From Methanomassiliicoccales archaeon (lineage in GTDB: Archaea; Thermoplasmatota; Thermoplasmata; Methanomassiliicoccales; UBA472): 64,000 nt of DNA. Positions 26,217 through 35,462 of this stretch are shown in pieces. The notes under the pieces were generated by a model. That model saw only the letters and a program-made list of their open reading frames with translations. It made no database searches and was not told where the DNA came from. The stretch is from contig CP058896.1 of the NCBI GenBank assembly GCA_013415865.1, positions 1,407,957-1,471,956 of the forward strand, read 5' to 3'. The position numbers were made by a program, and so were the translations under genes. Numbering within the stretch: position 1 is the stretch's first letter; every line of letters begins with the position of its first letter.

Positions 26217-26717
26217 CTAATCACCGAACCCCCTGATCATAAGGAACCCGGACCTTTTCGCTCTGTCCCGCATGAACCGGTTCGCCTTCTTTATTGTCTC
26301 CTTGTTCCTTACCTTCCCAGATATCAGCGCCGCTTTCTCCTTCGAGGTCGAGATGGAGTACCTGACATCGATCGACTCTACGTCGCCAAGGGCCTGGATG
26401 CCATCTGTTATCCTCTTCATCTCGTTAGGGGAAACATCACCGACGATGACATACTCCAATGGGAAGGTCTCGAAAAGGTGGTCTATCTTCAGGATGTCAA
26501 CTCCCCTTTCCTTCCACTCGCCAACGATCTTATCGAGGACCTTCTCACCAGTGACCTCGAAGGTCAGGTTGACCCCTATTCTCCCGGCAGACACCTTGTC
26601 ATGGCTATGGACCACGCCAACGATGTTCCCGTCGTTCTTCGCTATCGGCTCCAGCGCACCGATCAGCTGTCCTGGCACGTCCTTGAGTCGAAGGTCCACG
26701 TTCACTCTCAAATCCAA
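26217..26717 (-). CDS. ACT-domain protein
   Basis: The first half, starting 'VDLRLKDVPGQLIGALEPIAKN', is a classic ACT fold that binds amino acids. The second half resembles another regulatory module, 'YVIVGDVSPNEMKRITDG'. It is directly coupled to homoserine dehydrogenase, suggesting that it regulates that enzyme in trans. The start is TTG 26717, about 30 bases after the TATA-like GATAATATAG. A GTG four codons later is also possible. Confidence 0.82.
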   Translation of the reverse strand: MDLRVNVDLRLKDVPGQLIGALEPIAKNDGNIVGVVHSHDKVSAGRIGVNLTFEVTGEKVLDKIVGEWKERGVDILKIDHLFETFPLEYVIVGDVSPNEMKRITDGIQALGDVESIDVRYSISTSKEKAALISGKVRNKETIKKANRFMRDRAKRSGFLMIRGFGD

Positions 26718-26775
26718 ACCCCTGCGAACGGGAGGGTAAACGAGCTGCTATATTATCAAATTGAGCAGAACCTCA

Positions 26776-26877
26776 TGGCGCCGAGGGGGAGATTTGAACT
26801 CCCGAGTCCTTGCGGACACAAGCTTGCTGGCGGTATCGGTTCCAGGCTTGCGCCTTACCGGTCTGGGCCACCTCGGC
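26776..26877 (-). tRNA. tRNA-Ser (GGA) with a 15-nt intron
   Basis: On the minus strand the acceptor GCCGAGG/CCTCGGC, anticodon stem CAAGC/GCTTG, long class II variable arm (TGTCCGCAAGGACTC) and T stem GGGAG/CTCCC are clear. The intron at 26825-26839 is only 15 bases. CTGG pairs with CCAG as a perfect 4-pair central helix with 3-base bulges on each side, and splicing leaves loop CTGGAAA. The discriminator is G and CCA is encoded. TTTTAAATGCG upstream is the same promoter type as for tRNA-Arg. Confidence 0.9.
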
Positions 26878-27137
26878 TGATGGAGAGCGCTATCGGTTCT
26901 TCGCATTTAAAATTTGTGAGGTCCACATTATCACGAGATGACGGTCTTGTCATATTTACTGAGACATTTCATGTAAGTCGCCTGCTTAGGGAAATGGTCG
27001 ATCCATCCCAAGTCCTAGGCCGGCGACCATAGACATGATAGACCCATCATTCGATGATGTTGTATGTCCAGAGCAGAGGACATCGTACACGACCGCCAAT
27101 CGTGGACCGGTCGCATGAAGTAAAATAGGAATGCCGC

Positions 27138-27926
27138 TCAAACCCCCCTGAGCATGGCATCACCGTCCCTGATGGTAGGACGACCTCTTCTGGCAAGCTC
27201 AAGGTCGTGACGGTCTATCTCGATGACCTTCACATCCTCATCAAAGTATCTGCACTTGGCGAGGCGGTCCCCCCTTGGACCATACGCCTCGCTCCCTCCG
27301 AAGAAGACCATTCCAAGCTGTGCCCCCACCTGGTTCACGTAGATACTGTAGACGGTGTTCTCGATGGCCCTTGCCGGCACGATCCTCTCAAAGAAGTCCC
27401 TTGATGTGTACGGAGAGGCTGATATCGTGATCAGCGCCTCGGCGCCCGAAAGCGCATGCGTCCTCGCGATCTCCGAATGGAAAATGTCATAGCAGATCTC
27501 GATCCCCAACCTGAAGCCCTTATGGGTCATCATGACCGGGCCGTCCCCTGCCCCAAAGTAGAGCCCCTCCTCGAACGGACCGAAGGTGGCAGGGTACTGC
27601 TTGTCATAAACTTGAACACCCTCCTTCTCTGAGACCATGACCGCGCTGTTGCGGAGGATGTTAGGGAGGTCATCATCGAGACGGGCCATTCCAAAGAGTA
27701 TTGCACAATCATGTTCCTCGGCGAGACGTTCTATCTTTCGGACGCTCGGGCCATGCAAAGGCTCCGCCAATGAGTTGATCCTGTCCCTCACCATGTAACC
27801 GGTGAGGTACAGCTCGCAGAACACGAACAGGTCAGCATCCTGTTCACCGATCAGTTTGCCCATCTTGGCCACATTGACCTCTTTGTCCGCAAGCGCGCAC
27901 CGGAGCTGGGCAAGAGCTATCTTCAT
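27138..27926 (-). CDS. Nitrilase-superfamily carbon-nitrogen hydrolase
   Basis: The Glu-Lys-Cys triad of the nitrilase fold is visible in 'FCELYLTGY', 'VYDKQYPATFGPFEE' and 'LGIEICYDIFHSE'. The family includes amidases and glutaminase-like subunits, but the substrate cannot be read from the sequence. Length of 262 residues is normal. It lies 65 bases after a small membrane protein and AIM24 on the same strand. Confidence 0.87.
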   Translation of the reverse strand: MKIALAQLRCALADKEVNVAKMGKLIGEQDADLFVFCELYLTGYMVRDRINSLAEPLHGPSVRKIERLAEEHDCAILFGMARLDDDLPNILRNSAVMVSEKEGVQVYDKQYPATFGPFEEGLYFGAGDGPVMMTHKGFRLGIEICYDIFHSEIARTHALSGAEALITISASPYTSRDFFERIVPARAIENTVYSIYVNQVGAQLGMVFFGGSEAYGPRGDRLAKCRYFDEDVKVIEIDRHDLELARRGRPTIRDGDAMLRGV

Positions 27927-27991
27927 CGGTCACCATGACCTACGGGAATTATATTCTACCTTTGCCTGAAATGAACGAGATCACCGCAACT

Positions 27992-28261
27992 TCATCTTTT
28001 TTCGTCCTCTTTCACCGACCTGACATCATCAAGACGGTAGTTTCCCGGCTCAGCACCGCCCCCCCTCTTCAACATGTACAGAGGGATGGCCGCGATAACA
28101 CCGACGATGGCCAACAAGGCCACCATTATGATGATCACGCCTATGGCCAACAGGGCGAGCAGCACCAGGAGGTCGAGGTTCATGAGGGCGACCATTATCA
28201 GCAGTACCGCTCCGATGCCGAGCAACGTCAGCACTAGTGCATCTCCCCATTTGGTCGCCAT
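27992..28261 (-). CDS. Small two-helix membrane protein
   Basis: This 89-residue protein has two or three hydrophobic stretches (about 9-27, 30-49 and 50-62) and a charged tail. Its ATG lies one base after the stop of the AIM24-family gene, so the two are tightly coupled. I do not recognise a family. It could anchor or insert with its neighbour (inference). Confidence 0.65.
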   Translation of the reverse strand: MATKWGDALVLTLLGIGAVLLIMVALMNLDLLVLLALLAIGVIIIMVALLAIVGVIAAIPLYMLKRGGGAEPGNYRLDDVRSVKEDEKR

Positions 28262-28262
28262 C

Positions 28263-28970
28263 TCAGATCCCTATCCTTATCCCGCCAGAATCCCCCTGCC
28301 TCGGGAGATAGGGCACCATGGCGTTCGCGAGCTTGCTCATCGTCATCGACTGCAGCACGACCTTTCCCGGTCCGCGCAGGAGGGTGACGAAAAGACCTTC
28401 TCCGCCGAACAGGGCGGTCTTGACCCCGCCCACGCTCTGGATGTCGTATGTGACGCTGTTCTCCCAAGCCACGACATGTGCTGTCGATACCTTCATCGTC
28501 TGCCCCGGCATCAGATTGTATTCGATGAAATCGCCACATCCTGAGATGAAGGCCGTCCCTTCCCCTCTCACGCTCTGAAGTATCAGACCCTCCCCGCCGA
28601 ACAATGTTGCCCCGAACTTTCTCTGGAAGGCGATGTCGAGGTCCACGGCCTGCTCAGCACAGAGGAAGGACGACTTTTGGAGGATCCAATGCTTGCCACC
28701 GCGCAGGTCCAAGGCCATTATCTTGCCCGGCACCTCGCCCGCGAATCCGATGAGACCGGTACCTCCCTCGGCATGGAAATTCGTCACGAAGAAAGATTCT
28801 CCGCTGACCGCGCGTTTAAGGCCCTTCAATATGCCCCCAGACGCTTTGGCCTCCATGCGCACGTTCCCGCTCATGTAGACCATGCTCCCGGCCTCTGAGT
28901 ATATTACCTCGCCTGGATTGAACTCTATGTTCACGAACTGAAGGTTGTCCCCGCTGATGTTATATTTCAT
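28263..28970 (-). CDS. AIM24 / TIGR00266 family protein
   Basis: The 235-residue, Gly-rich beta-structured protein shows the family repeats 'GGILKGLKRAVSGESFFVTNF', 'GGEGLILQSV' and 'GGEGLFVTLLRGPGKV'. Relatives include mitochondrial AIM24 and many bacterial and archaeal proteins of unsettled function. It starts an operon with a small membrane protein and a nitrilase-like enzyme. Confidence 0.85.
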   Translation of the reverse strand: MKYNISGDNLQFVNIEFNPGEVIYSEAGSMVYMSGNVRMEAKASGGILKGLKRAVSGESFFVTNFHAEGGTGLIGFAGEVPGKIMALDLRGGKHWILQKSSFLCAEQAVDLDIAFQRKFGATLFGGEGLILQSVRGEGTAFISGCGDFIEYNLMPGQTMKVSTAHVVAWENSVTYDIQSVGGVKTALFGGEGLFVTLLRGPGKVVLQSMTMSKLANAMVPYLPRQGDSGGIRIGI

Positions 28971-29144
28971 CTTTCGACCCCTAAGGCCCCTAAAGGCAAG
29001 GTCACGTATTTCAGCTTGTGGAGCCTCCTATAGGATAAGGGCATCCATACTTCTGAGACCACATCATATCGGAGCCCTCGGTCTTTTAAGGTCTTGATGT
29101 CCAAGGGTGACCTGATTTATATTTGCGATGAAGTTACTGGCACG

Positions 29145-32100
29145 ATGTCCTCCGAGCTGTTTCGCATAGAGGTCAACCAGATCGGCGAGTACGTGCAGAT
29201 GGGCTCCTGCCCACGCAGGTTCAAGCTCGACCTAAATGGAAGGGAGCTCGCGAAAAAGGTGCCCTTCTTCACCAGGGCGCTCAACCCGTTGGACCCTGTC
29301 CTACAGGAGATGGGGAGGGAAAGGGAGGAGAGATGGGAGCTGTCCCTTATCAGGGCTGGCCATACCAAGATATCATCGAAGGATGAGGATGGCGAGAGGC
29401 AAAGCATCTCTTGGGAGGAGTTTGTAGAGAGACTAGGGAAGGAAGCGAGACCTGGGGCACCCTTCTATGCAAGAGAGGTCGAGCTGTCTGGAACTATCGG
29501 CCGGTTCTCCATACACGGTCGCTGTGATTTCATCGTCCTGCATTGGAAAGACGGCAAGCCCAAGTTAAGGGTCGTCGAATGCAAGGCAAGCAGGAAGGAC
29601 AAGACATATCACCGGGTCCAACTGGCAGCCTACGTGTTATTGATCAGGGCCTATCTGGCCGACGGGACCTTCAACATTGCTGGCCACCTTCTTGAGGCAT
29701 CATCGCTGGAGGGGGTTGTGGCACGGATAGACGAGAAAGGAGATAACCAGGAGATAATGTCGCTGCCTTCCTTCGACCTGACGACAGAGATGGAAGATGT
29801 CCTGAGGCTCCTCTCAGAAGGAGGGGAGCTGGATAGGATCACTTCGACCGACATCGACGAGCTGAGCTACAGGATCGACAGAAGATGCGACCCCTGCGTC
29901 TTCAGCGTGATATGCCTTCCGGAATCGGCCAGGTGCAGAAGGCTTGAGCTCCTGGACATGGACCCATCCTCCCTCAGGGTGCTGAGGGAGAACGGCATAG
30001 GGGACATCGATGACCTTGCCGAGCTGGACGCACGTTCTGAGACCGCCCTGAGGATAAGGAGGTCACCAGGGTTCGTCGGCAACCTCACATCGCTCATATC
30101 GAAGGCCAAGGCCAGGAGGGCGACCTTACCTGGGTCGGCCAAAGATGGCTATGAGGTGGAGAAGCTACCTGGCCTTCAGATCGGGTCGCTCCCCGCCCAT
30201 GAGGGAGGGGATGGCCGTCTGGTCAGGGTATATATGTCCGTCGACTACGACTATGTCGAGGACCGCATCGGAGGTCTTTCGGCCCATGTGACGACCAGCC
30301 CTTACAGGGTCCATACTCCATATGTGATGGAGAACGGTCGGTTCCGCCCCTTCCCTGGGATTGTGGAAAGGTCTTCAGATGATGGGGGCACCTTCGCACG
30401 AGAAAAGCAGGTATCAGGGTCAGACGTCATCATGTTCAGGGACAGACCATGGACAAGGGACCGGGCAAAGGACGATGCCGGTGAGGCTGAGCTGATATCC
30501 TCTTTCTTCAACTCTCTAGTGGAGGCCATGGTCAAGGAGGCAGGAAAGGACAGCGCCCCCGTGCATTTCTACATCTGGAAGCGGGACGAGATGTCAACCC
30601 TCATCGAAGGATGCTCGAGGTGCGGAGGGGGACTTCTGGAACATCTCTCCGAGCTCATGGGTTGCAGGCAGCCCTTGGAACAGCTCATATTCACCTCATT
30701 GGACGAAGAGGTCCGCTCCAGATATGCCTTAGGATGGTCGGGGAGCGGGCTCGCTGTCGTCTCATCCCTGAGATGGTTCGGTGAAAGGTATCATTGGCAC
30801 AGGACGGTGGAGGGCAGGGAGGTGGACCTCTCTGATGTCTTCCGACAGGGCATATTCGATTTCTCATCGCCCTTGGCGCTCCGAGAGGATGGCAGCTGGG
30901 CCAGGCCAGGTGAGGAAGGGACACCATATGTGTTCGAGGTAAGGAGCAGGAATCATGACTCCCTTCCAGTACCATACTGGCATGCGGTATGGGGAACCTT
31001 GCCCTCACCTGACGGTCCGATGAAGTACACCACGAGGGAGACCATTAAAAGGTTCATGTCAGGGGGCGACCCCGCGCTCCTGAGGGAATATCTGAGGGCG
31101 AGGGTCATGGCGCTCAGATGGGTCGAGGAAAGGATATTCCCTAAGAACAAGGACATCAGGAAGCCCGCCTTGGACCTGACCTCTTTGAAGAGGTTCAGAC
31201 TGCCTGGGTCCTCACCTGCGAGGGCCGCGGTCGACTTCCTGAGGATGGACCATCATGTCAAGTTCAACGATTGGATGGCCATGATGTCCCTTCCCCCTCT
31301 CGACCGGGTCTCCCAGGGCCTGAGCGTTCCCGTGAAGGATGTCCAGACCATCGCTGATGAGAGCTGCGGTGAATATCGGTTTTATGCCAAGCTCGACCTT
31401 GAGAGATTTGGGGAGACCACGGCGAGCTTCAGGGACAAGATGACGGTCGATCTGGGTTCTTGGGTGAGGCTGGTCCCTTATGACGGGGACATCTTGGCCC
31501 AACAGGGCCTCAAAGATATGCTCTTCGGTGGCCGGACCTGCATGGTGGAGCAACTGGACCTTGAAAAAGGGACCGTCGTCCTGAAGGTCATGCTCCTGGA
31601 CGGGGACCGGTATCGTTTGCCGAGCCTGACGCCGAAGGAGGGCCTTTTCTGTCAATACGCGACATTGGACGACAGCCCTTCCGACATGGTCGCTGGGAGG
31701 GTCGAGCATAGGCTGCTGTCCGCTGAACGCTCTGCGGTGATGTCCTGGTTCGACATGACCTCCCCCATGGTGCCGGCCTTTCCCGAGCTGGGGCCAGGCG
31801 CATGTTCAAGATATGAGGCCCTGCTGAAGGACCTGGAGTTCGACGGGGTTCGGCTCGGTGATGACCAGGTGAAGGCCATCTTGGACGGGCTGTCGGCAAG
31901 GGTGCAGCTCATGCAAGGTCCCCCCGGGACAGGAAAGACAACCACGACAGCCGTCGCCACACTGCTAAGGACGGTCCGTCAGGGACCTGGGGAGATCACA
32001 TTGGTGGCCGCGAACACGCACATGGCCATCGACCGTCTCATTGATGACATCAGGAAGAGGTCCGGGCCGTTCTTGGACGGGCTCAGGCGCATCGGGGCAT

Positions 32101-33779
32101 CGCCCGTTCCAATAGGTGTCTACAACATGAAGGAGCTTGAGAAGGAAAGGTCTTATTGGCACAAGCTCAACCAGCTCAGAGGTACGGAGAGGCTGATAGT
32201 CGGAGGTACGACCAATGAGGTCCTCAAGCTGGCGCAGAAGATGGACTCGGTCGAGCCTTATAGGAGCGGCCATGGGTTCAAAGTGAGCTGCCTGGTCGTC
32301 GACGAGGCCAGCATGATGGTGATGTCCCATTTCCTGGCATTGGCCTCTCTGGTCGATGCACAGGGCACGATCATGCTCTCAGGGGACGGAAGGCAGCTCT
32401 CACCGATAACCGCGCACGATTGGGACAACGAGGACCGGCCCTCCTTCGTGCGATATCAGCCGTTCACAAGTGCGTTCGACGCCGTCGACTCCTTGATCAG
32501 ATCTCCTGGGAACTCAAAGCAGATGATATGCAGGTCAGCACTCGACCGGACCTATCGGCTGCCGAGCGAGGTCGTCGAGCTGATCTCTGGCCTATACCAG
32601 AGGGATGGGATTGAGCTTAAGGGGAGCAAAGGCACCGTCAGGCGCACGGTCGAAAAGGGCAAGGACCCCTTCTCTGTCGTATGGAAGGAGGGTGGGATAT
32701 TCTTGATCGTCCACGACGAAGGGCGTTCAAAACGGACGAACAGGTTCGAGGCGTCGCTCATAGAGGAGGTGGTGAGGGCGTCGAATGGCCTCGACCCGTC
32801 CTCCGTGGCGGTGATGACTCCTCATAGGGCACAGAGGGCGCTGCTGCAGGAGGTGCTCAGGCCATATTCGGTCGAGGTGGACATAATCGACACCGTGGAG
32901 CGGCTCCAGGGAGGAGAAAGGGCGACGGTCATAGTCTCCGGCACACAGAGCGACCCCTCATCGATCTCCAGCACCGCGGATTTCATCCTAGACCTTAACC
33001 GTTCCAACGTCATATTCTCTAGGACAAAGGAGAGGCTGGTCGTGGTCTGCTCCCAGGCGCTCCTCGACAGCGTCCCATCTGATACAGAGCAGTACATGTC
33101 CGCGTATCTCTGGAAAAGGTTAAGGGGCATATGTAAAAGGGAGCTCACGTCCTTCGAATGGGACGGACATAAGGCCAAGTTGATGGTGCCGGACCTTGAG
33201 AACGTGACGATCATAGGTGCTGATGGACAGAGTAACTTTGAACGCCCTTGCATCGTCCCAAGGAAGGAGGCCAGGTCAGATCTAAAGGTCACAAGCGCAG
33301 GGCCGAAAGGACGAAGGTCGTTGCTCGGCCCCCCTCCCAGGACAGGAATAGTCGTCGATGGCAGCAACGTCGCCCTGCACGGCACCGATGGAAAGAAGGC
33401 ATCACCAGAGCAGTTGAAGAGGTGCTATGAGGACCTCGTGCGGACCTACGGTTTCACGGACGTCTATATAATCATCGGGCCGGGGCTGAGGCATAAGATG
33501 ACGCCAGAGGAGTTCGAGGAGCTGGAGAGGCACTTCGAGGCGAAGGCAGCAGGTCTGGACCATAAGATATTGTTGCAGGCCCCGGCCGGGGCCTATGACG
33601 ACCTTTTCACCATCCGCTTCGCGATCTACGACGACCTCCTGATATTGACCAATGACAGATATCGGGACATCATCGAGAGGAGCCCTGAGTATGAGTATGA
33701 CATCCGTACGAGGTCTGTCAGGTATATGTTCCCCGGAGGCTCTTTGATAGTGGAGAAGTGGCCCGACTATGTCATGTGA
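29145..33779 (+). CDS. Cas4/Dna2-like nuclease, SF1 helicase and NYN ribonuclease fusion
   Basis: At 1544 residues this is the largest protein here. Residues 1-260 form a RecB-type PD-(D/E)XK nuclease with Asp128, Glu145, Lys147 and later 'RVQLAAY'. Cys22, Cys248, Cys251 and Cys257 fit the iron-sulfur pattern of Cas4, AddB and Dna2. A spacer region follows. The SF1 UPF1/Dna2-type helicase has Walker A at 925-932 (GPPGTGKT), DEAS at 1053-1056, 'GDGRQLSP', 'DRTYRLP' and 'NVIFSRTKERLVVV'. Residues 1400-1544 are a Zc3h12a-like NYN/PIN RNase with 'VVDGSNVAL' and 'TNDRYRD'. A TATA box (TTTATATTT) about 26 bases before ATG 29145 supports that start over the upstream ones. Confidence 0.82.
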   Translation: MSSELFRIEVNQIGEYVQMGSCPRRFKLDLNGRELAKKVPFFTRALNPLDPVLQEMGREREERWELSLIRAGHTKISSKDEDGERQSISWEEFVERLGKEARPGAPFYAREVELSGTIGRFSIHGRCDFIVLHWKDGKPKLRVVECKASRKDKTYHRVQLAAYVLLIRAYLADGTFNIAGHLLEASSLEGVVARIDEKGDNQEIMSLPSFDLTTEMEDVLRLLSEGGELDRITSTDIDELSYRIDRRCDPCVFSVICLPESARCRRLELLDMDPSSLRVLRENGIGDIDDLAELDARSETALRIRRSPGFVGNLTSLISKAKARRATLPGSAKDGYEVEKLPGLQIGSLPAHEGGDGRLVRVYMSVDYDYVEDRIGGLSAHVTTSPYRVHTPYVMENGRFRPFPGIVERSSDDGGTFAREKQVSGSDVIMFRDRPWTRDRAKDDAGEAELISSFFNSLVEAMVKEAGKDSAPVHFYIWKRDEMSTLIEGCSRCGGGLLEHLSELMGCRQPLEQLIFTSLDEEVRSRYALGWSGSGLAVVSSLRWFGERYHWHRTVEGREVDLSDVFRQGIFDFSSPLALREDGSWARPGEEGTPYVFEVRSRNHDSLPVPYWHAVWGTLPSPDGPMKYTTRETIKRFMSGGDPALLREYLRARVMALRWVEERIFPKNKDIRKPALDLTSLKRFRLPGSSPARAAVDFLRMDHHVKFNDWMAMMSLPPLDRVSQGLSVPVKDVQTIADESCGEYRFYAKLDLERFGETTASFRDKMTVDLGSWVRLVPYDGDILAQQGLKDMLFGGRTCMVEQLDLEKGTVVLKVMLLDGDRYRLPSLTPKEGLFCQYATLDDSPSDMVAGRVEHRLLSAERSAVMSWFDMTSPMVPAFPELGPGACSRYEALLKDLEFDGVRLGDDQVKAILDGLSARVQLMQGPPGTGKTTTTAVATLLRTVRQGPGEITLVAANTHMAIDRLIDDIRKRSGPFLDGLRRIGASPVPIGVYNMKELEKERSYWHKLNQLRGTERLIVGGTTNEVLKLAQKMDSVEPYRSGHGFKVSCLVVDEASMMVMSHFLALASLVDAQGTIMLSGDGRQLSPITAHDWDNEDRPSFVRYQPFTSAFDAVDSLIRSPGNSKQMICRSALDRTYRLPSEVVELISGLYQRDGIELKGSKGTVRRTVEKGKDPFSVVWKEGGIFLIVHDEGRSKRTNRFEASLIEEVVRASNGLDPSSVAVMTPHRAQRALLQEVLRPYSVEVDIIDTVERLQGGERATVIVSGTQSDPSSISSTADFILDLNRSNVIFSRTKERLVVVCSQALLDSVPSDTEQYMSAYLWKRLRGICKRELTSFEWDGHKAKLMVPDLENVTIIGADGQSNFERPCIVPRKEARSDLKVTSAGPKGRRSLLGPPPRTGIVVDGSNVALHGTDGKKASPEQLKRCYEDLVRTYGFTDVYIIIGPGLRHKMTPEEFEELERHFEAKAAGLDHKILLQAPAGAYDDLFTIRFAIYDDLLILTNDRYRDIIERSPEYEYDIRTRSVRYMFPGGSLIVEKWPDYVM

Positions 33780-33825
33780 CAACAGGTGAAAGGGAAAAAT
33801 AGGCCCGCGACGCTAAAGGTCATCC

Positions 33826-34626
33826 ATGCCTCAAGGTCCAAAGCACGATGTCGAGATGGTGCTCGTCGAGTTCATCAGGCAGAAGGTCGAAGAGAGCGGG
33901 GCGGAGGGCGTGGTCGTCGGCCTGAGCGGCGGCGTGGACTCGGCGCTCGTGGCGAAGCTCTGCGTCATGGCCATAGGACCAGAGAAGGTGAAGAACCTCT
34001 TCCTGCCATCAACGACGACGCCCGAGCAGGACCGGAGGGATGTACGGGAGCTTTCAACGCTACTTGGGACCGAGCTGGTCGAGATCGAGATATCGCCGAT
34101 GGTCGAGGCCTTCAGGTCCGCACTTCCGGAGATGGGACGGCGCGAGCTCTTAGGGAACGTCATGGCCCGGGTCAGGATGATCGTGTTATATCACTATGCG
34201 AGAATGGAGAACAGGCTGGTGATGGGCACCGGGAACAAGTCAGAGCTGCTGATGGGGTACTTCACCAAGTTCGGAGACGGTGGCTGTGACCACCTCCCCA
34301 TAGGAGACCTCTACAAGACCGAGGTCTGGGAGCTTGCCAGGAAGCTGGGCCTACCATCATCCATCATCGAAAAGGAGCCTTCGGCGGGCCTTTGGCCAGG
34401 TCAGACCGATGAAGGGGAGATGGGAGTGAGGTATGAGCACCTTGATAGGATATTGGCCGGGATAGAGAGGGGCCTTCCGTTGGAGGAGATATCCAGGCGG
34501 ACCGGGATAGACATGACGGTCGTTGAGATGGTCTGGAAGAAGCATCTTGCCTCGGTACACAAGAGGAAGATGCCGATCATACCAAAGGTCGGTCTGCGGA
34601 CCATAGGGATCGATTGGCGGGAGTGA
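33826..34626 (+). CDS. nadE: NAD synthetase, ammonia-dependent
   Basis: NadE amidates nicotinic acid adenine dinucleotide to NAD. The ATP-pyrophosphatase P-loop 'GLSGGVDSALVAKL', 'GTGNKSELLMGYFTKFGDGG' and 'KEPSAGLWPGQTDE' are all present. The 266-residue length fits the ammonia-using form without a glutaminase domain. Its start lies 46 bases after the helicase fusion, so it may be cotranscribed. Its end overlaps the convergent PH-domain gene by 50 bases. Confidence 0.94.
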   Translation: MPQGPKHDVEMVLVEFIRQKVEESGAEGVVVGLSGGVDSALVAKLCVMAIGPEKVKNLFLPSTTTPEQDRRDVRELSTLLGTELVEIEISPMVEAFRSALPEMGRRELLGNVMARVRMIVLYHYARMENRLVMGTGNKSELLMGYFTKFGDGGCDHLPIGDLYKTEVWELARKLGLPSSIIEKEPSAGLWPGQTDEGEMGVRYEHLDRILAGIERGLPLEEISRRTGIDMTVVEMVWKKHLASVHKRKMPIIPKVGLRTIGIDWRE

Positions 34627-35107
34627 CCGTCTCGGAAAGTGCCCTCAACGCCCTTTCAATGTCAACGCAGTCAAAGATTATCGTGTCGACGCCTTTACCG
34701 AAGACAGAGCCGAACCGCTGCCTATATGTCAGCTTCAGCATGATGAGGTCATTCCTCCTTGTGGTGACATAGAGCCTTGCACCCCTGAGATTGAAGAGGA
34801 CACCGGTCCTCCAGGGCCCGCGCTCGACCCTCTCGACCTCTCTTATGTTCGAAAGAGGGACCCTCCCTCTGAAGAAGAGCCCCTGTCTCAGGACGAGCGT
34901 GCCGTCCTCGATGTAGTGATATGTGAACATCGGGACCACGCCATAGATGACCACGGCGGCGAGCGCGATCAATGCGGCAGGTACGATCATAGCGCTCCCG
35001 GCCGAGAACGAGCTCAACAAAATGATCAGCATCAAGGTCATCAGGAGAAGCAGGGCCGTGACAACAAGAAAGCTCCCTCGGCCGTATCTCAGTTCCACCT
35101 TTGCCAT
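34577..35107 (-). CDS. Bacterial-PH-domain (bPH2/DUF304) membrane protein
   Basis: Two hydrophobic helices (about residues 14-31 and 36-57) are followed by a beta-rich region 'YHYIEDGTLVLRQGLFFRGRVPLSNIREVE' of the bacterial PH type. The function is unknown; such proteins sit in membranes. ATG 35107 is about 26 bases after a TTAAAC element; an ATG three codons upstream is also possible. Confidence 0.75.
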   Translation of the reverse strand: MAKVELRYGRGSFLVVTALLLLMTLMLIILLSSFSAGSAMIVPAALIALAAVVIYGVVPMFTYHYIEDGTLVLRQGLFFRGRVPLSNIREVERVERGPWRTGVLFNLRGARLYVTTRRNDLIMLKLTYRQRFGSVFGKGVDTIIFDCVDIERALRALSETVTPANRSLWSADRPLV

Positions 35108-35215
35108 GAGGTCCATAAGGGAAGTGGCGTTTAATCAACATTATCAATGTGGTAATGACCGGTGTGGGAGACCCCAAAACCTTTAATTAGAACCACTTTA
35201 TTTGGGGCAATACCG

Positions 35216-35291
35216 GCTCCCGTAGTGTAGTGGCCAATCATGAAGCCCTCTCGAGGCTTCGACTCGGGTTCAAATCCCGACGGGAGCACCA
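35216..35291 (+). tRNA. tRNA-Glu (CTC)
   Basis: Acceptor GCTCCCG/CGGGAGC, anticodon stem AAGCC/GGCTT with loop CTCTCGA, and T stem TCGGG/CCCGA, without an intron. CCA is encoded. An archaeal TATA-like CTTTAATTAG lies about 30 bases upstream. A T-rich tract about 30 bases downstream can end the transcript. Confidence 0.93.
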
Positions 35292-35320
35292 ATTTACTAT
35301 CCGCGATGTCTCCGAAGGTC

Positions 35321-35327
35321 TTTTTTT
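35321..35327 (+). terminator. T7 run after tRNA-Glu
   Basis: Seven consecutive T lie 30 bases after the tRNA-Glu CCA end with no gene between, a plausible terminator of the tRNA transcript. Confidence 0.45.
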
Positions 35328-35462
35328 CATTTTGAGCCTAAGACTGTTGGGCATATTGGTTACGATAGTCTCCTTGGCCATGTTCATTTAGGTCGACCAG
35401 CCCCCCTTTTTTCAAGATAGTTAATAATACCACACCGAGGTCTTTCATGCCCATGGTGGTAT

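Noticed and set aside
26187-27032. Plus-strand frame running over the ACT gene and the tRNA-Ser gene
   Set aside because: It crosses a tRNA and a well-supported minus-strand gene, and has no recognisable domain.
33786-34289. Arg/Gly-rich reading frame overlapping the NAD synthetase gene
   Set aside because: It is a different frame of nadE, with the low-complexity composition expected of a shadow frame.
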